DNA of 64,000 bases from Thalassospira sp. MCCC 1A03138. GTDB taxonomy: Bacteria > Pseudomonadota > Alphaproteobacteria > Rhodospirillales > Thalassospiraceae. The first letter of the stretch is position 1; the number at the start of each line of letters is the position of its first letter. The DNA is taken from NCBI RefSeq assembly GCF_002115785.1, contig NZ_JFJY01000006.1, positions 124,001 to 188,000 on the forward strand, read 5' to 3'. The notes under the pieces are model-generated. The model was not told where the DNA came from, made no database searches, and saw only the letters and a list, made by a program, of their open reading frames with translations. A program made the position numbers and the translations under genes. This document shows positions 9,703 to 18,643 of this stretch, one piece after another.

Positions 9703-9867
9703 CTTGAATCTCCTGAAATGGTCGCAAAGCGATGGGGCAAGTAAGAATGATTTGTACTCGCTGTCGGGGAAATTAAAGGGCTGCTACCCTGTTTTGCAAG
9801 AGCCAATAGAACATAACCGCCTTGTCCATGTCGGTTTGCGCCGCGAAATTGCCGGGTTTACAGACAT

Positions 9868-9900
9868 AAAAAAAGGGACGGTAATGGTTACCGCCCCTTT
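9868..9900 (-). terminator. Rho-independent terminator after the second Fe(III)-binding protein
   Basis: Read on the minus strand, a 10-bp stem (GGGGCGGTAA / TTACCGTCCC, one G-T pair, 3-base loop) is followed by seven Ts. It starts 30 bp after the stop codon of the FbpA-like gene at 9930 and separates it from copy 1, so the two paralogues are probably separate transcripts. Confidence 0.85.
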
Positions 9901-9929
9901 CCGGAATGATTCGAAAAACGAAAATTCGT

Positions 9930-10946
9930 TTATTCGTTGTATCCCACTTCATCGATCATGCGTACGGCATCCGCACGCAGACGCGCAATTTCAGACAACG
10001 GCAGCTCATCAGCCTTGAACGTGCCCCACGACTTCACATAGTCGGACCATTCAACACCCGGCTTGACCGGATATTCGTAATTCACTTCGGCATAGATTTT
10101 CTGTGCCTCGTCACCCGAAAGGAATTCCATCAACTTGACGGCGTTTTCCTTGTTCGGGGCACCTTTGATCAGGGTCATGCCGGAAATGTTCATCGACATG
10201 CCGCGGTCATTCTGATTGGGGAAGATAATATTTACCGATTCCGCCCATGTGCGCTGTTCCGGATCATCAAGCATCTTGCCGTAGTAATAGGTATTGGCAA
10301 TCGCGACATCGCATTCGCCTTCCTTGATCGCCTTGACCTGACCGCGGTCATTGCCCTGTGGCTTGCGTGCAAGGTTTGCTTTCAACCCTTCGAGCCATGT
10401 TTTGGCTTCTTCTGTGCCGTGATGCGCAATCATCGAAGAAACCAGCGCGATATTGTAATCATGCGTACCAGAACGGGTACAAACGCGGCCCTTCCATTTC
10501 GGATCGGCAAGATCTTCGTATGTGGCAATTTCGCCCTCGGTCACACGGTCTTTCGATGCATAAAGAGCGCGACCACGCTGGGTCAGCGCGAACCACTGAT
10601 CGTTTTCATCGCGCAAGTGGGCCGGAATATTTGCTTCCAGAACATCACTATTGACGGCGTCGGTGACACCGGCATCGACGGCTTCCTTGATGCGGCTGAT
10701 ATCGACGGTCATCAGGACATCCGCCGGGCTGTTTGCACCTTCCTGCTTGATCCGCTCAACCAGACCTTTTTCCGCGAAGATCACATTGACCTTAACTCCG
10801 GTTTCCTTGGTGAAGCTCTCGAACAGGGGCTCAACAAGGAAAGGCTGGCGCAGGGAGTAGACATTCACTTCCTGTGCTGAGGCGGCCGAAGCCGTAACGG
10901 CGGCAGCACCCAACACCGTGCCACAGATGATTCTCCTGATATCCAT
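9930..10946 (-). CDS. Fe(III) ABC transporter periplasmic binding protein (FbpA-like), copy 2
   Basis: A 338-residue paralogue of the neighbouring binding protein. It has a signal peptide ending near ASA before QEVNVYSLRQP, and the iron-binding tyrosines in IANTYYYGKML near residue 217. It has its own terminator (9868-9900) and its own upstream region with two palindromes resembling alphaproteobacterial Fur/Mur boxes (11022-11036 and 10987-11003), so iron-responsive expression is likely. No permease or ATPase is attached. It may share the permease at 6898-8667 or supply a different affinity range. Confidence 0.9.
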   Translation of the reverse strand: MDIRRIICGTVLGAAAVTASAASAQEVNVYSLRQPFLVEPLFESFTKETGVKVNVIFAEKGLVERIKQEGANSPADVLMTVDISRIKEAVDAGVTDAVNSDVLEANIPAHLRDENDQWFALTQRGRALYASKDRVTEGEIATYEDLADPKWKGRVCTRSGTHDYNIALVSSMIAHHGTEEAKTWLEGLKANLARKPQGNDRGQVKAIKEGECDVAIANTYYYGKMLDDPEQRTWAESVNIIFPNQNDRGMSMNISGMTLIKGAPNKENAVKLMEFLSGDEAQKIYAEVNYEYPVKPGVEWSDYVKSWGTFKADELPLSEIARLRADAVRMIDEVGYNE

Positions 10947-10986
10947 CGAAACGTTTCCCTTGAAATCTTTTCACCACGACATGCGT

Positions 10987-11003
10987 TTGCAAGTCACTTG
11001 CAA
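10987..11003. promoter_or_regulatory. Palindromic operator candidate, TTGCAAG-N3-CTTGCAA
   Basis: A perfect 7-3-7 palindrome (TTGCAAGTCACTTGCAA) 41 bp upstream of the second ferric-binding protein. The TGCAA half-sites resemble Fur-family sites of Alphaproteobacteria. It lies between the start codon and the better Fur-like box at 11022-11036. Confidence 0.5.
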
Positions 11004-11021
11004 CCAGATACCAGCACTAAT

Positions 11022-11036
11022 CGCAAATGATTCGCA
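11022..11036. promoter_or_regulatory. Putative Fur/Mur box
   Basis: CGCAAATGATTCGCA fits the 7-1-7 symmetry (TGCRAAT-N-ATTYGCA) described for alphaproteobacterial Fur/Mur boxes, with one edge base off. It lies about 76 bp upstream of the FbpA-like gene start at 10946, a sensible place for iron repression. The match is by eye. Confidence 0.55.
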
Positions 11037-11105
11037 ATTCAATACAGATCACACAAAACGATCCCGTCGGTGTGAAATGTTTCACTTTACCGAAACCGGG
11101 ATATC

Positions 11106-11939
11106 TTAAAGCAGATTGAATGATCCGGCGCTTGAAGCCCGCCAGGCGTCGAGGAATTCCTGATAAGCCGGGATATCCCCTGCCCGTTCCTCAAGCCATG
11201 CTACGGTCAGATTGATGGCGTGATTATAACCGTCATGGTCGCTTAATCCCGTGTGAAGAACGTAGCGCAGATAAAGAAGATAGGTGTTGAGAACATCAGT
11301 TTCGCAATATCGACGAATGCCTTCAATCTCGCCATTGTCATACATGTCCGAAACTTTACTACCATCAACGCCAGTCTTGCCCGGAAGATCAAGAGCGGCG
11401 CAGACCTCGTTCATTTTGGTTCTTGCGGATGCACCATAGTCGGAAAGAACTTCGGCAAGGTCGCAATGCCAGTTTGGCGCATAACGCGACGTATAATTTT
11501 CCCACTTGTTGGCGGATTGGTGCAACCACCGCGCACTCACCCCATGCTTCATCGCGCGATATTTCAAAACCGGCAGATCGAACCCGCGACCATTGAAACT
11601 GACAAGCCTAGGATAAAGTTTACCGCAATAGGCAAAGAAACCGTTCACAAGGTCCTTTTCCTCGCTGGTCAGATCACCACCGGAACGCAGTTCTTCGATC
11701 TCGTAAGTTTCAAGATTTCCGTCGCGCTGGATCGTGGCGCGCAGGAAACTGATCGCGACAACCTTGTGAAACGGCTGGCGCGGGAAACCGTTTCGACCAT
11801 CGGTGATATCTAGATGATATTTTTCGAGCATCACGCGGCCTGTTGCCGGATCAGGTGCGGTTTCACCGGTCAATTGTGGCAGAACATCGATATCGGGAAC
11901 GGTTTCGATATCAAAAACAAACAGACTGTCATGCGTCAT
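11106..11939 (-). CDS. PolB-like 3'-5' exonuclease (DEDDy)
   Basis: A 277-residue exonuclease domain protein of the predicted PolB-like 3'-5' exonuclease family. The three Exo motifs are readable: FDIETVPD at residues 9-16 (Exo I, DxE), SFNGRGFDLPVLKYRA near 118 (Exo II) and RRYCETDVLNTY near 215 (Exo III, YxxxD), which makes it DEDDy type. There is no polymerase domain, so it probably acts as a stand-alone DNA or RNA proofreading or repair nuclease. It is divergent from the betaine-binding gene across a 355-bp gap. Confidence 0.85.
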   Translation of the reverse strand: MTHDSLFVFDIETVPDIDVLPQLTGETAPDPATGRVMLEKYHLDITDGRNGFPRQPFHKVVAISFLRATIQRDGNLETYEIEELRSGGDLTSEEKDLVNGFFAYCGKLYPRLVSFNGRGFDLPVLKYRAMKHGVSARWLHQSANKWENYTSRYAPNWHCDLAEVLSDYGASARTKMNEVCAALDLPGKTGVDGSKVSDMYDNGEIEGIRRYCETDVLNTYLLYLRYVLHTGLSDHDGYNHAINLTVAWLEERAGDIPAYQEFLDAWRASSAGSFNLL

Positions 11940-12294
11940 GGTGCCCCCCGGCGAAAATGCGTTTGGCGCAGCATAAACATGCCACAGGAAAGTTTCACGA
12001 ACTTCCGGTCAAAATTCCACCCCCGCAATCGTAAATACACTGACATCTCCTGACATCGTTGTCAGGAGGAGGGTTTTAGACTGCAACCCATCATGGCTCA
12101 TCACAAGTCCGGCAAATGTCGGCAAGCAGGGTTGCGTCATCTTTGGACCCGAGGTTAAACTTTGATCTACCTGTATCAGGGGCAAAGTCCAGTCAGGGGA
12201 CCAAATGAACAACCACTGGTGACATGACGGCATCCAACCGTCGGACATTGCATTTGATGCGCTTCCGGACCGTAGAAGATAATCAAAGGGAAAA
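11940..12294. other. 355-bp divergent gap between exonuclease and betaine-binding genes
   Basis: No gene was seen here. It holds the triple half-site element at 12039-12068 (listed separately) and must contain the promoters of both flanking genes. I could not place a confident -35/-10 pair for either. Confidence 0.6.
12039..12068. promoter_or_regulatory. Shared osmoregulon operator candidate, site 1
   Basis: ACTGACATCTCCTGACA at 12039-12055 is followed after 4 bases by TGTCAGGAG (12060-12068). CTCCTGACA/TGTCAGGAG is a perfect 9-bp inverted repeat, and TGACA is repeated directly 10 bp apart. The same 17 bases occur in opposite orientation at 17669-17685, upstream of the second betaine permease. 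The site lies about 230 bp upstream of the betaine-binding gene at 12295. A hairpin in RNA is an alternative reading. Confidence 0.6.
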
Positions 12295-13329
12295 ATGATG
12301 AACATCCTGCCTACCGGAGCCGCAATGCTTATGGCCGCTGGCCTTGCATTTTCCAGTTTCACAAGCGCACAGGCACAGGATGCCAGTTGCGAGATTGATC
12401 GCCCGGTGATGTTCGCCGGGCTGAATTATGACAGCGCGCTTTTCCACAATGCTGTCGCGCGCTTTATCATTGAAAAGGGTTATGGCTGCCAGACCGACGC
12501 CCTGCCCGGCGATGTGATTCCGCTTTTGACCGGTGCGGGCAAAGGTGACATTGATGTCGTCATGGAGATCTGGCGCGATAACGTCGCCGATGCCTGGAAA
12601 AAGGCAGAAGCCGATGGCAATGTTACCCAGATCGGGGTGAATTTCGATGATGCCGTCGAAGGCTGGTTCGTGCCGCGTTATGTGATCGAAGGCGATAAGG
12701 AACGTGGGATCGAGCCGATGGCACCCGATCTGAAGTCGGTCGATGATCTGCCCAAATACGCCAAACTGTTCGAAGACGCCGAAGAACCGTACAAAGGCCG
12801 CTTTTACAATTGCCCGGCGGGCTGGGTTTGCGAAAAGGTCAATTCGGCGAAACTCGTGGCCTATGGCCTTGATGACAGCTTCACCAATTTCCGCCCGGGC
12901 ACCGGTGCAGCGCTTTCTGCGGCAATCGCCTCTGCGCACAAGCGTGGCGAGCCAGCACTTTATTACTATTGGGGGCCGACATGGGTGATGGGTCTTTATG
13001 ACAGTTATCGCCTTGAAGAACCGGCCTATGATCAGTCGATTTTCGACAAGCTGAAAACAGATCCAAATCCCAAAAAAGCCACGGCCTATCCCGAAAGCAC
13101 GGTTACGGTCGGGGTTAATACGGAATTCATGAAATCAGCGCCCAAACTGATCGAATTCCTGACGCATTATGAAACCAGCAACGCCATGGTTTCGGAAATG
13201 CTGGCCTATATGCAGGAAAACGAAGAAAAACCCGAAGATGCAGCACTTTATTTCCTGAAAGAAAAGCCGGACGTTTGGAAAGCCTGGGTGCCGGAGAAAG
13301 TGGCAGAGCGGGTTGAGGCAGCGCTTTAA
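12295..13329 (+). CDS. Glycine betaine-type ABC substrate-binding protein (OpuAC family), stand-alone
   Basis: A 344-residue periplasmic binding protein for a quaternary amine such as glycine betaine, choline or proline betaine. The signal peptide ends near AQAQ at residues 24-28. OpuAC features include EIWRDN near residue 87, VDDLPKYAKLF, NCPAGWVCEKVN near residue 177 and YYYWGPTWVMG near residue 225, where tryptophans would form the aromatic cage. An AAGGGA ribosome site precedes ATGATG. It stands alone with its own terminator, yet shares an upstream element with the permease-ATPase pair at 17777-19659, which lacks a binding protein. I infer they work together. Confidence 0.88.
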   Translation: MMNILPTGAAMLMAAGLAFSSFTSAQAQDASCEIDRPVMFAGLNYDSALFHNAVARFIIEKGYGCQTDALPGDVIPLLTGAGKGDIDVVMEIWRDNVADAWKKAEADGNVTQIGVNFDDAVEGWFVPRYVIEGDKERGIEPMAPDLKSVDDLPKYAKLFEDAEEPYKGRFYNCPAGWVCEKVNSAKLVAYGLDDSFTNFRPGTGAALSAAIASAHKRGEPALYYYWGPTWVMGLYDSYRLEEPAYDQSIFDKLKTDPNPKKATAYPESTVTVGVNTEFMKSAPKLIEFLTHYETSNAMVSEMLAYMQENEEKPEDAALYFLKEKPDVWKAWVPEKVAERVEAAL

Positions 13330-13377
13330 AAACAGGTAGCAACCTGATCGCAATACGGTCTTGCAAATATTGATCGC

Positions 13378-13404
13378 GGGGCAGATTTCGATCTGCCCCT
13401 TTTT
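13378..13404 (+). terminator. Rho-independent terminator after the betaine-binding gene
   Basis: GGGGCAGAT, loop TTCG, ATCTGCCCC, then TTTTT: a perfect 9-bp stem with a stable tetraloop and T-run, 48 bp after the stop of the stand-alone binding protein. It also insulates the convergent MarR gene. Confidence 0.9.
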
Positions 13405-13464
13405 GCTGCGCCTTCAAAATTGGTTAGGGGTGGAAACAATCGAGGCAATCCGGATTGCCCTATT

Positions 13465-13959
13465 CTAGTCCACGGAAAACCGGTCGCATCCGGTCGGCGG
13501 CCTAGGATCAACTTCTTCGCTATCCATCAGCCGGGCAACATGCTGCAATGAGGTCAGAATTCGGCTGCGTTCATTCATATCAAGCATTTCATAGCGCTGC
13601 ATGAATTCACCGTCCATCAGCGGTGGCGTATCGCTCAGTACGGCATGTCCCTTGTCGGTAAGGCGACTATTGACCACCCTTTTGTCATCCGCATTGCGGG
13701 CCCGCTCGATAAAACCGCGATCTTCAAGCCGGTTCAGGATCGTCGTAACGGTTGCCTGACTAAGCGACACATGCCGCGAGATTTCCTTGATGGTTACCGC
13801 ACCGAGTTCCTCAATCGCCAGAAGCACGACAAGCTGCGGAACAGTAAGACCACAAACCTTCATCACATGTTTTGAATGCAGATCGGTTGCACGAATGATC
13901 TGCCGCAGCGCGACCAGAACATCGAGAAACTCTCTTCTTTTCTGCTGATCCTTGATCAT
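13465..13959 (-). CDS. MarR-family transcriptional regulator (EctR/CosR-like context)
   Basis: A winged-helix MarR repressor of 164 residues with the recognition region VTIKEISRHVSLSQATVTTILNRLEDRGFIER and wing DDKRVVNSRLTDKG. A longer frame begins at 14004, but that ATG sits on the likely -10 (TATAAT at 14006-14011 on the minus strand). The ATG at 13959 has a GGGAG ribosome site about 10 bases upstream, so it is preferred. It is divergent from proV, and a perfect ATCAAA-N3-TTTGAT palindrome lies in the gap. MarR proteins of the EctR/CosR type control compatible solute genes, so regulation of the flanking betaine transporters is likely but inferred. Confidence 0.85.
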   Translation of the reverse strand: MIKDQQKRREFLDVLVALRQIIRATDLHSKHVMKVCGLTVPQLVVLLAIEELGAVTIKEISRHVSLSQATVTTILNRLEDRGFIERARNADDKRVVNSRLTDKGHAVLSDTPPLMDGEFMQRYEMLDMNERSRILTSLQHVARLMDSEEVDPRPPTGCDRFSVD

Positions 13960-14015
13960 ACGCACCGTTCTCCCTGTCATGTTATCGGGCCAACTTAGCG
14001 TCATTATAATTTGAC

Positions 14016-14030
14016 ATCAAATGTTTTGAT
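14016..14030. promoter_or_regulatory. Palindromic MarR operator candidate
   Basis: ATCAAATGTTTTGAT is a perfect 6-3-6 palindrome in the marR-proV intergenic region. A further ATCAAAAC half-site lies at 14039-14046. It overlaps TTGACA (14011-14016), a possible -35 for proV, and abuts the TATAAT readable on the minus strand for marR. One bound dimer could therefore control both directions. Confidence 0.55.
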
Positions 14031-14165
14031 CTGTAACTATCAAAACACAGAATGTGACGAAATTGGGGGAGCAGGCGCGATCCGGCGCAAAGATCACACC
14101 TGTCTCGACATGACATTTTCAATGGATGGCATCGCGTGGTTTCCGGAACCCGGGATCGACGACGC

Positions 14166-14182
14166 TTGTTGTCCGACAACAA
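14166..14182. promoter_or_regulatory. Palindrome upstream of proV
   Basis: TTGTTGT-CCG-ACAACAA is a perfect 7-3-7 inverted repeat ending 16 bp before the proV start codon. It could be a second operator or a hairpin in the leader that affects translation. The ribosome site AAGGG is immediately downstream. Confidence 0.45.
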
Positions 14183-14198
14183 CAAATGACAAGGGCCA

Positions 14199-15404
14199 AT
14201 GACCGATAAAATCGTTGTGAAGGACCTTTATAAAGTCTTTGGCGACCGTCCTGATCAGGCAATGCAGATGATCAATGACGGGATCGACAAAGCCGAAATT
14301 TTTGACAAAACCGGACAAACCGTCGGGGTTTGCGGCGCCAGCTTCACCGTCCGCCAGGGCGAAATTTTCGTTGTGATGGGGCTTTCGGGGTCTGGAAAAT
14401 CGACACTTGTTCGCCTGCTGAACCGTTTGATCGAGCCGACGTCGGGCCAGGTTCTTTATGACGGCACCGACATTGCCGCCATGAATGACGAGGAATTGCG
14501 CGAATTACGCCGCAGGGACATGTCCATGGTATTCCAGTCCTTTGCACTGATGCCCCATATGAGCGTCGTCGAAAATGCAGCATTTGGCCTTGAATTGGCG
14601 GGTGTTGCCGAAAACGAACGCCATGAGCGCGCCCTGAATGCGCTTGATCAGGTCGGACTGAAAGCACAGGCTAATTCATACCCCGATGAACTTTCGGGTG
14701 GCATGCAGCAGCGCGTCGGCCTTGCCCGCGCCCTTGCCAACGACCCATCCGTTATGTTGATGGACGAAGCATTTTCCGCCCTTGATCCGCTGATCCGTAC
14801 CGAAATGCAGGACGAACTTCTAACCCTGCAACGTGAACACAAGCGCACCATCATCTTCATCTCGCACGATCTGGATGAAGCGATGCGCATCGGTGACCGT
14901 ATCGCGATCATGGAGGGCGGCATTGTCGTTCAGGTCGGAACGCCTGAGGAAATCCTCAACAATCCGGCCAATGACTATGTCAAATCGTTCTTCCGTGGTG
15001 TTGATGTCTCAACAATTCTTACGGCCAAGGATATCGTCGTCAAACGTCAGGTTACCGTGATCGAACGCGAAGGTGTCGGCCTTAAAACAGCCCTTAACCG
15101 CCTGCGTAACGAAGACCGCGAATATGGCTATATCGTTGGTGACAAGCTTGATTTCCACGGGATCATTTCCGTCGACAGCGTCGATCAGGCGATCAAATCC
15201 GGTGCCGACAAACTTTCAGCAGCTTTCCTGCCTGATATCGAAGCAGTTTCCCATGACACCCAGCTTTCCGACCTCATCGGAACCGTGGCGCATACGCCGT
15301 GCGGCGTGCCGGTAGTCAATGAAAACGGCAAATATCTTGGCGTAATCAACAGAGCCAATCTTTTGGCGACTCTCGACCGCGAAGGAGATGGCGCAAATGG
15401 CTGA
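14199..15404 (+). CDS. proV: Glycine betaine/proline ABC transporter ATPase ProV
   Basis: A 401-residue ATPase of the betaine/proline uptake system. It has the ProV-type N-terminal extension (about 55 residues, ending near [14 protein letters not shown]), Walker [10 protein letters not shown] near residue 63, signature [15 protein letters not shown] near 165, Walker [14 protein letters not shown] near 185 and the switch histidine in FISHDLDE. The last about 130 residues form tandem CBS-like units (from [11 protein letters not shown]), which in OpuA-type ATPases sense ionic strength. It is the first gene of the proV-proW-proX operon and overlaps proW. Confidence 0.93.
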   Translation: MTDKIVVKDLYKVFGDRPDQAMQMINDGIDKAEIFDKTGQTVGVCGASFTVRQGEIFVVMGLSGSGKSTLVRLLNRLIEPTSGQVLYDGTDIAAMNDEELRELRRRDMSMVFQSFALMPHMSVVENAAFGLELAGVAENERHERALNALDQVGLKAQANSYPDELSGGMQQRVGLARALANDPSVMLMDEAFSALDPLIRTEMQDELLTLQREHKRTIIFISHDLDEAMRIGDRIAIMEGGIVVQVGTPEEILNNPANDYVKSFFRGVDVSTILTAKDIVVKRQVTVIEREGVGLKTALNRLRNEDREYGYIVGDKLDFHGIISVDSVDQAIKSGADKLSAAFLPDIEAVSHDTQLSDLIGTVAHTPCGVPVVNENGKYLGVINRANLLATLDREGDGANG

Positions 15405-16491
15405 TAACAGCAATCCGTGGGGTGCTGCCACCGATACCGGCGCAGCAAAAGACGCAACCACATCGGGGGCTGCCGATGCGGCCCAGAGTGGTGCCTCCAA
15501 CCCGTGGGGCAGCGGCGCTTCTGATACGGCAGGCGACTGGCTTTCCAATGCCACCCCTGCCCCGGAACATCATTTTGATATCCTTCATCCGTTTCAGGAT
15601 GCGGTCATTCCGCTTGATATCTGGGTAAATCACGGACTGGAATGGGTTGTAGATAACTTCCGCAGCGTCTTTCAGGCGATCCGCTGGCCGATTGATGCGG
15701 TCCTATCGGGTGTCGAAACCGGGTTGCAGGCAACACCAGCCATCGTTGTCATTCTTATCCTGTCATTGATTGCATGGCAGTTGGCCGGTCGTCGCCTTGC
15801 GATTGGGACTTTGATTTCGATGATTGCCGTTGGTCTGATCGGTGCCTGGTCAGAAGCCATGGTGACATTGTCACTGGTTATCACATCGGTTCTGTTCTGC
15901 GTGGTTCTGGGCCTGCCGACCGGTATCTGGCTGGCGCGCAATGAACGGGCAGCAAATACGGCACGCCCCGTCCTTGACGCAATGCAGACAACACCTGCGT
16001 TTGTTTACCTTGTGCCTATCGTGATGCTGTTTGGTATTGGCAACGTTCCGGGCGTGGTTGTGACCATCATCTTTGCCCTGCCGCCACTGATCCGCCTGAC
16101 CATTCTGGGTATCCGTCAGGTGCCCGGCGATCTGGTCGAAGCGGCTCGTTCCTTTGGCGCCAGTCCGAAACAGCTTCTGTTTCGCGTTCAGCTCCCGCTT
16201 GCCATGCCGACAATCATGGCAGGTGTGAACCAGACCCTGATGCTCGCCCTTTCGATGGTGGTGATCGCCTCGATGATCGCTGTTGGCGGCCTTGGTCAGA
16301 TGGTTTTGCGCGGCATTGGTCGCCTTGACATGGGCCTTGCCACAGTTGGCGGTGTCGGGATTGTCCTTCTGGCCATCGTGCTTGACCGCATGACGCAGGC
16401 GCTTGGTCAGGATAGCCGCAGCAAGGGCACCCGCCACTGGTACGAAAGCGGCCCGGCCGCAGCTATCCGTTCCCTTATGGGCAAAAAATAA
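15397..16491 (+). CDS. proW: Glycine betaine/proline ABC transporter permease ProW
   Basis: An inner membrane permease of about 364 residues. The start at 15397 is preferred over 15388 because AAGGAG sits 9 bases upstream of it; it overlaps the proV stop by 8 bp. The first 50 residues are a low-complexity Ala/Gly/Ser stretch with two NPWG motifs. An amphipathic stretch ([14 protein letters not shown]) follows, then about six to seven transmembrane helices from residue 110. The EAA coupling loop reads [23 protein letters not shown] near residue 245. The long hydrophilic N-terminus is typical of ProW, but the NPWG repeat is unusual. Confidence 0.92.
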   Translation: MADNSNPWGAATDTGAAKDATTSGAADAAQSGASNPWGSGASDTAGDWLSNATPAPEHHFDILHPFQDAVIPLDIWVNHGLEWVVDNFRSVFQAIRWPIDAVLSGVETGLQATPAIVVILILSLIAWQLAGRRLAIGTLISMIAVGLIGAWSEAMVTLSLVITSVLFCVVLGLPTGIWLARNERAANTARPVLDAMQTTPAFVYLVPIVMLFGIGNVPGVVVTIIFALPPLIRLTILGIRQVPGDLVEAARSFGASPKQLLFRVQLPLAMPTIMAGVNQTLMLALSMVVIASMIAVGGLGQMVLRGIGRLDMGLATVGGVGIVLLAIVLDRMTQALGQDSRSKGTRHWYESGPAAAIRSLMGKK

Positions 16492-16554
16492 CCGGCACGC
16501 CGGTTTGAAAACAAGGGCAGAAAACTGCTCCAATCAACCAACAAGGAGAAGCTA

Positions 16555-17571
16555 ATGACGATCCTGAAGAAACTTTCCACCGGTGCAGCCATTGCTGTGA
16601 CCAGCTCGTTTCTGATCAGCGGCACTGCTTTTGCCGACAACATGAAACCGGGCGAAGGCGTTGAAGTTCAGCCGCTTAAAAGCTCGATCGCCGAAGAAAC
16701 ATTCCAGACCGTTCTGGTGAACAAGGCGCTTGAAGAACTTGGCTATGACGTCCAGGACATCCAGGAAATCGAATATGCTGCTGGTCATGTTGCCATTGGT
16801 AATGGCGACGCAACTTTCATGGCCGATCACTGGAACCCGCTACATGCCGATTTCTACAAAGCAGCCGGTGGCGATGAGAAAATCTATCGCGAAGGCGTTT
16901 ATTCGCCGGGTGCGTTGCAGGGTTATCTGATCGACAAGAAAACCGCTGATGAACACAACATCACCAATATCAGCCAGTTGTCCGATCCGGAAATCGCCAA
17001 GATTTTTGACAATAATGGTGACGGCAAAGCCGACCTTGCCGGTTGCAACCCGGGCTGGGGCTGCGAAGGTGTGATCGAACATCATCTTGATGCCTATGAC
17101 CTGCGAGACACGGTGGCCCACAATCAGGGTTCCTATTCGGCGATCATCGCCGATACCATCACCCGTTACAAAGCCGGTGAACCGATCCTGTATTACACTT
17201 GGACCCCGTATTGGGTTTCGGGCGTTCTGGTACCGGGCAAAGACGTGACCTGGTTGCAGGTTCCGTTCTCGTCGCTTCCGGGTGAAAACAAGGATGCCGA
17301 CACCGCCCTTCCGGACGGTTCAAACTATGGCTTCCAGGTGAACAACCAGCAGATCATCGCCAACAAGGCATGGGCCGAAGAAAACCCGGCTGCGGCAAAA
17401 CTGTTTGCGATCATGGAACTGTCAGCCAATGACATCTCGGCCCAGAACCTTCGCATGCGCGACGGCGAAAAATCAGCCGAAGATATCGACCGTCATGCCG
17501 ATGCCTGGATCAAGGCAAATCAGGCGAAGTTTGACGGCTGGCTTGAAGAAGCACGTAAAGCTGCGATGTAA
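16555..17571 (+). CDS. proX: Glycine betaine/proline-binding protein ProX
   Basis: A 338-residue periplasmic binding protein with a signal peptide of about 23 residues (cleavage after GTAFA before DNMKPGEG). ProX-type features are MADHWNPLH near residue 87, [14 protein letters not shown] near residue 162 and [16 protein letters not shown] near residue 215, which supply tryptophans for the betaine cage. An AAGGAG ribosome site lies 6 bases before the ATG. It closes the proVWX operon, which ends in the strong terminator at 17611-17646. Confidence 0.92.
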   Translation: MTILKKLSTGAAIAVTSSFLISGTAFADNMKPGEGVEVQPLKSSIAEETFQTVLVNKALEELGYDVQDIQEIEYAAGHVAIGNGDATFMADHWNPLHADFYKAAGGDEKIYREGVYSPGALQGYLIDKKTADEHNITNISQLSDPEIAKIFDNNGDGKADLAGCNPGWGCEGVIEHHLDAYDLRDTVAHNQGSYSAIIADTITRYKAGEPILYYTWTPYWVSGVLVPGKDVTWLQVPFSSLPGENKDADTALPDGSNYGFQVNNQQIIANKAWAEENPAAAKLFAIMELSANDISAQNLRMRDGEKSAEDIDRHADAWIKANQAKFDGWLEEARKAAM

Positions 17572-17610
17572 TCGCGTTAAGGCTTTTAAGCTTTGACGTC
17601 TTTGACGTGT

Positions 17611-17646
17611 AAAGCAGCCCGCCCGAATGGGGCGGGCTGCTTTATT
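17611..17646 (+). terminator. Rho-independent terminator of the proVWX operon
   Basis: A GCAGCCCGCCC / GGGCGGGCTGC stem of 11 bp with a 5-base loop, flanked by AAA and TTTATT. It lies 40 bp after the proX stop and separates proVWX from the second betaine permease. Confidence 0.85.
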
Positions 17647-17651
17647 ATCAG

Positions 17652-17685
17652 TTCCTGACGCAAAAAACTGTCAGGAGATGTCAGT
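17652..17685. promoter_or_regulatory. Shared osmoregulon operator candidate, site 2
   Basis: TTCCTGAC (17652-17659) and TGTCAGGAGATGTCAGT (17669-17685). The latter is the exact reverse complement of the 17 bases at 12039-12055. Both places have three TGAC/GTCA half-sites. This one ends 91 bp upstream of the second betaine permease gene. A common regulator for the two loci is inferred. Confidence 0.6.
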
Positions 17686-17776
17686 CCCTCAAGCAATTAA
17701 TCGTGCGCAGGCTGGATCATATTGCTAGGCTCCTACGTTCATTGGTTTTCTGAACACAACCGGCCGGACGCGCACG

Positions 17777-18643
17777 ATGTTTCCAGAACAATTGAATGTG
17801 CCCTTGGGCAAATGGGTTAATCGCTTTGTCGACTGGCTGGTGGTGAATTATGGCGATGCGTTTGAAGCGTTTGCCGACAGCCTACTGACAATTCTGGTCT
17901 GGCTTGAACAAATCCTGCGCGGAACGCCGTGGTGGATCGTGGTGATCGCGGTTGCGATCATCGGATTTCATGCCAGCCGCAACTGGAAAATTGCTGCAGG
18001 ACTGGCAATTGCCATGGTTACCATCGGATCGCTAGGGCTTTGGGACAAGGCGATGCAGACCCTTGCCCTGATGATCGTGGCAACGTCACTTTCGGTGATC
18101 ATCGGCGTTCCGGTCGGTATTGCGATGGCGATGTCAAACCGGCTACGCGCCGTAATGCTGCCGATCCTTGATACCATGCAGACCATGCCAAGCTTTGTGT
18201 ATCTGATCCCGGCTTTGATGCTGTTTGGTCTGGGCAAAGTTCCGGCAATTTTGGCGACCGTGATTTATGCCGCCCCACCGGTAATCCGCCTGACCGATCT
18301 TGGTATCAGACTGGTTGATCCCGAAGTGCTTGAAGCATCCCGTTCATTCGGGGCCAGCCGCAAACAGATCCTGTGGAAAGTACAGCTTCCGCTTGCCCTG
18401 CCAAACATCATGGCCGGGATCAATCAGACGACAATGATGTCGATCTCGATGGTGGTGATTGCTTCCATGATCGGTGCGCGCGGCCTTGGTGAACAGGTAT
18501 TGATGGGCATCCAGCGCCTTGATGTTGGTGCCGGTATGGAAGCCGGCATTGCGATTGTGCTTCTGGCGGTGGTGTTTGACCGGATCGGTCAGGCTTATGG
18601 CAAGCGATCACATCGCAGCCACAAGGCGGAGGGAAAATCATGA
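17777..18643 (+). CDS. Glycine betaine-type ABC transporter permease, second system
   Basis: A 288-residue permease, shorter than ProW because it lacks the long hydrophilic N-terminus. It starts MFPEQLNVPLGKWVN and has about six hydrophobic segments from residue 35. The EAA loop reads LEASRSFGASRKQILWKVQLPLALPN near residue 195, nearly the same as in proW. It overlaps the following ATPase gene as ATGA. No binding protein gene is attached; the stand-alone one at 12295 shares its upstream element. No convincing ribosome site is seen before the ATG. Confidence 0.9.
   Translation: MFPEQLNVPLGKWVNRFVDWLVVNYGDAFEAFADSLLTILVWLEQILRGTPWWIVVIAVAIIGFHASRNWKIAAGLAIAMVTIGSLGLWDKAMQTLALMIVATSLSVIIGVPVGIAMAMSNRLRAVMLPILDTMQTMPSFVYLIPALMLFGLGKVPAILATVIYAAPPVIRLTDLGIRLVDPEVLEASRSFGASRKQILWKVQLPLALPNIMAGINQTTMMSISMVVIASMIGARGLGEQVLMGIQRLDVGAGMEAGIAIVLLAVVFDRIGQAYGKRSHRSHKAEGKS

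Noticed and set aside
9703..9790. Possible Fur box before the first ferric-binding gene (near AATGATTTGTACT)
   Set aside because: Only one half fits the 7-1-7 pattern, unlike the good match upstream of the paralogue.
12283..12939. 218-residue minus-strand frame opposite the betaine-binding gene
   Set aside because: Antisense shadow; the plus-strand gene has signal peptide, family motifs and terminator.
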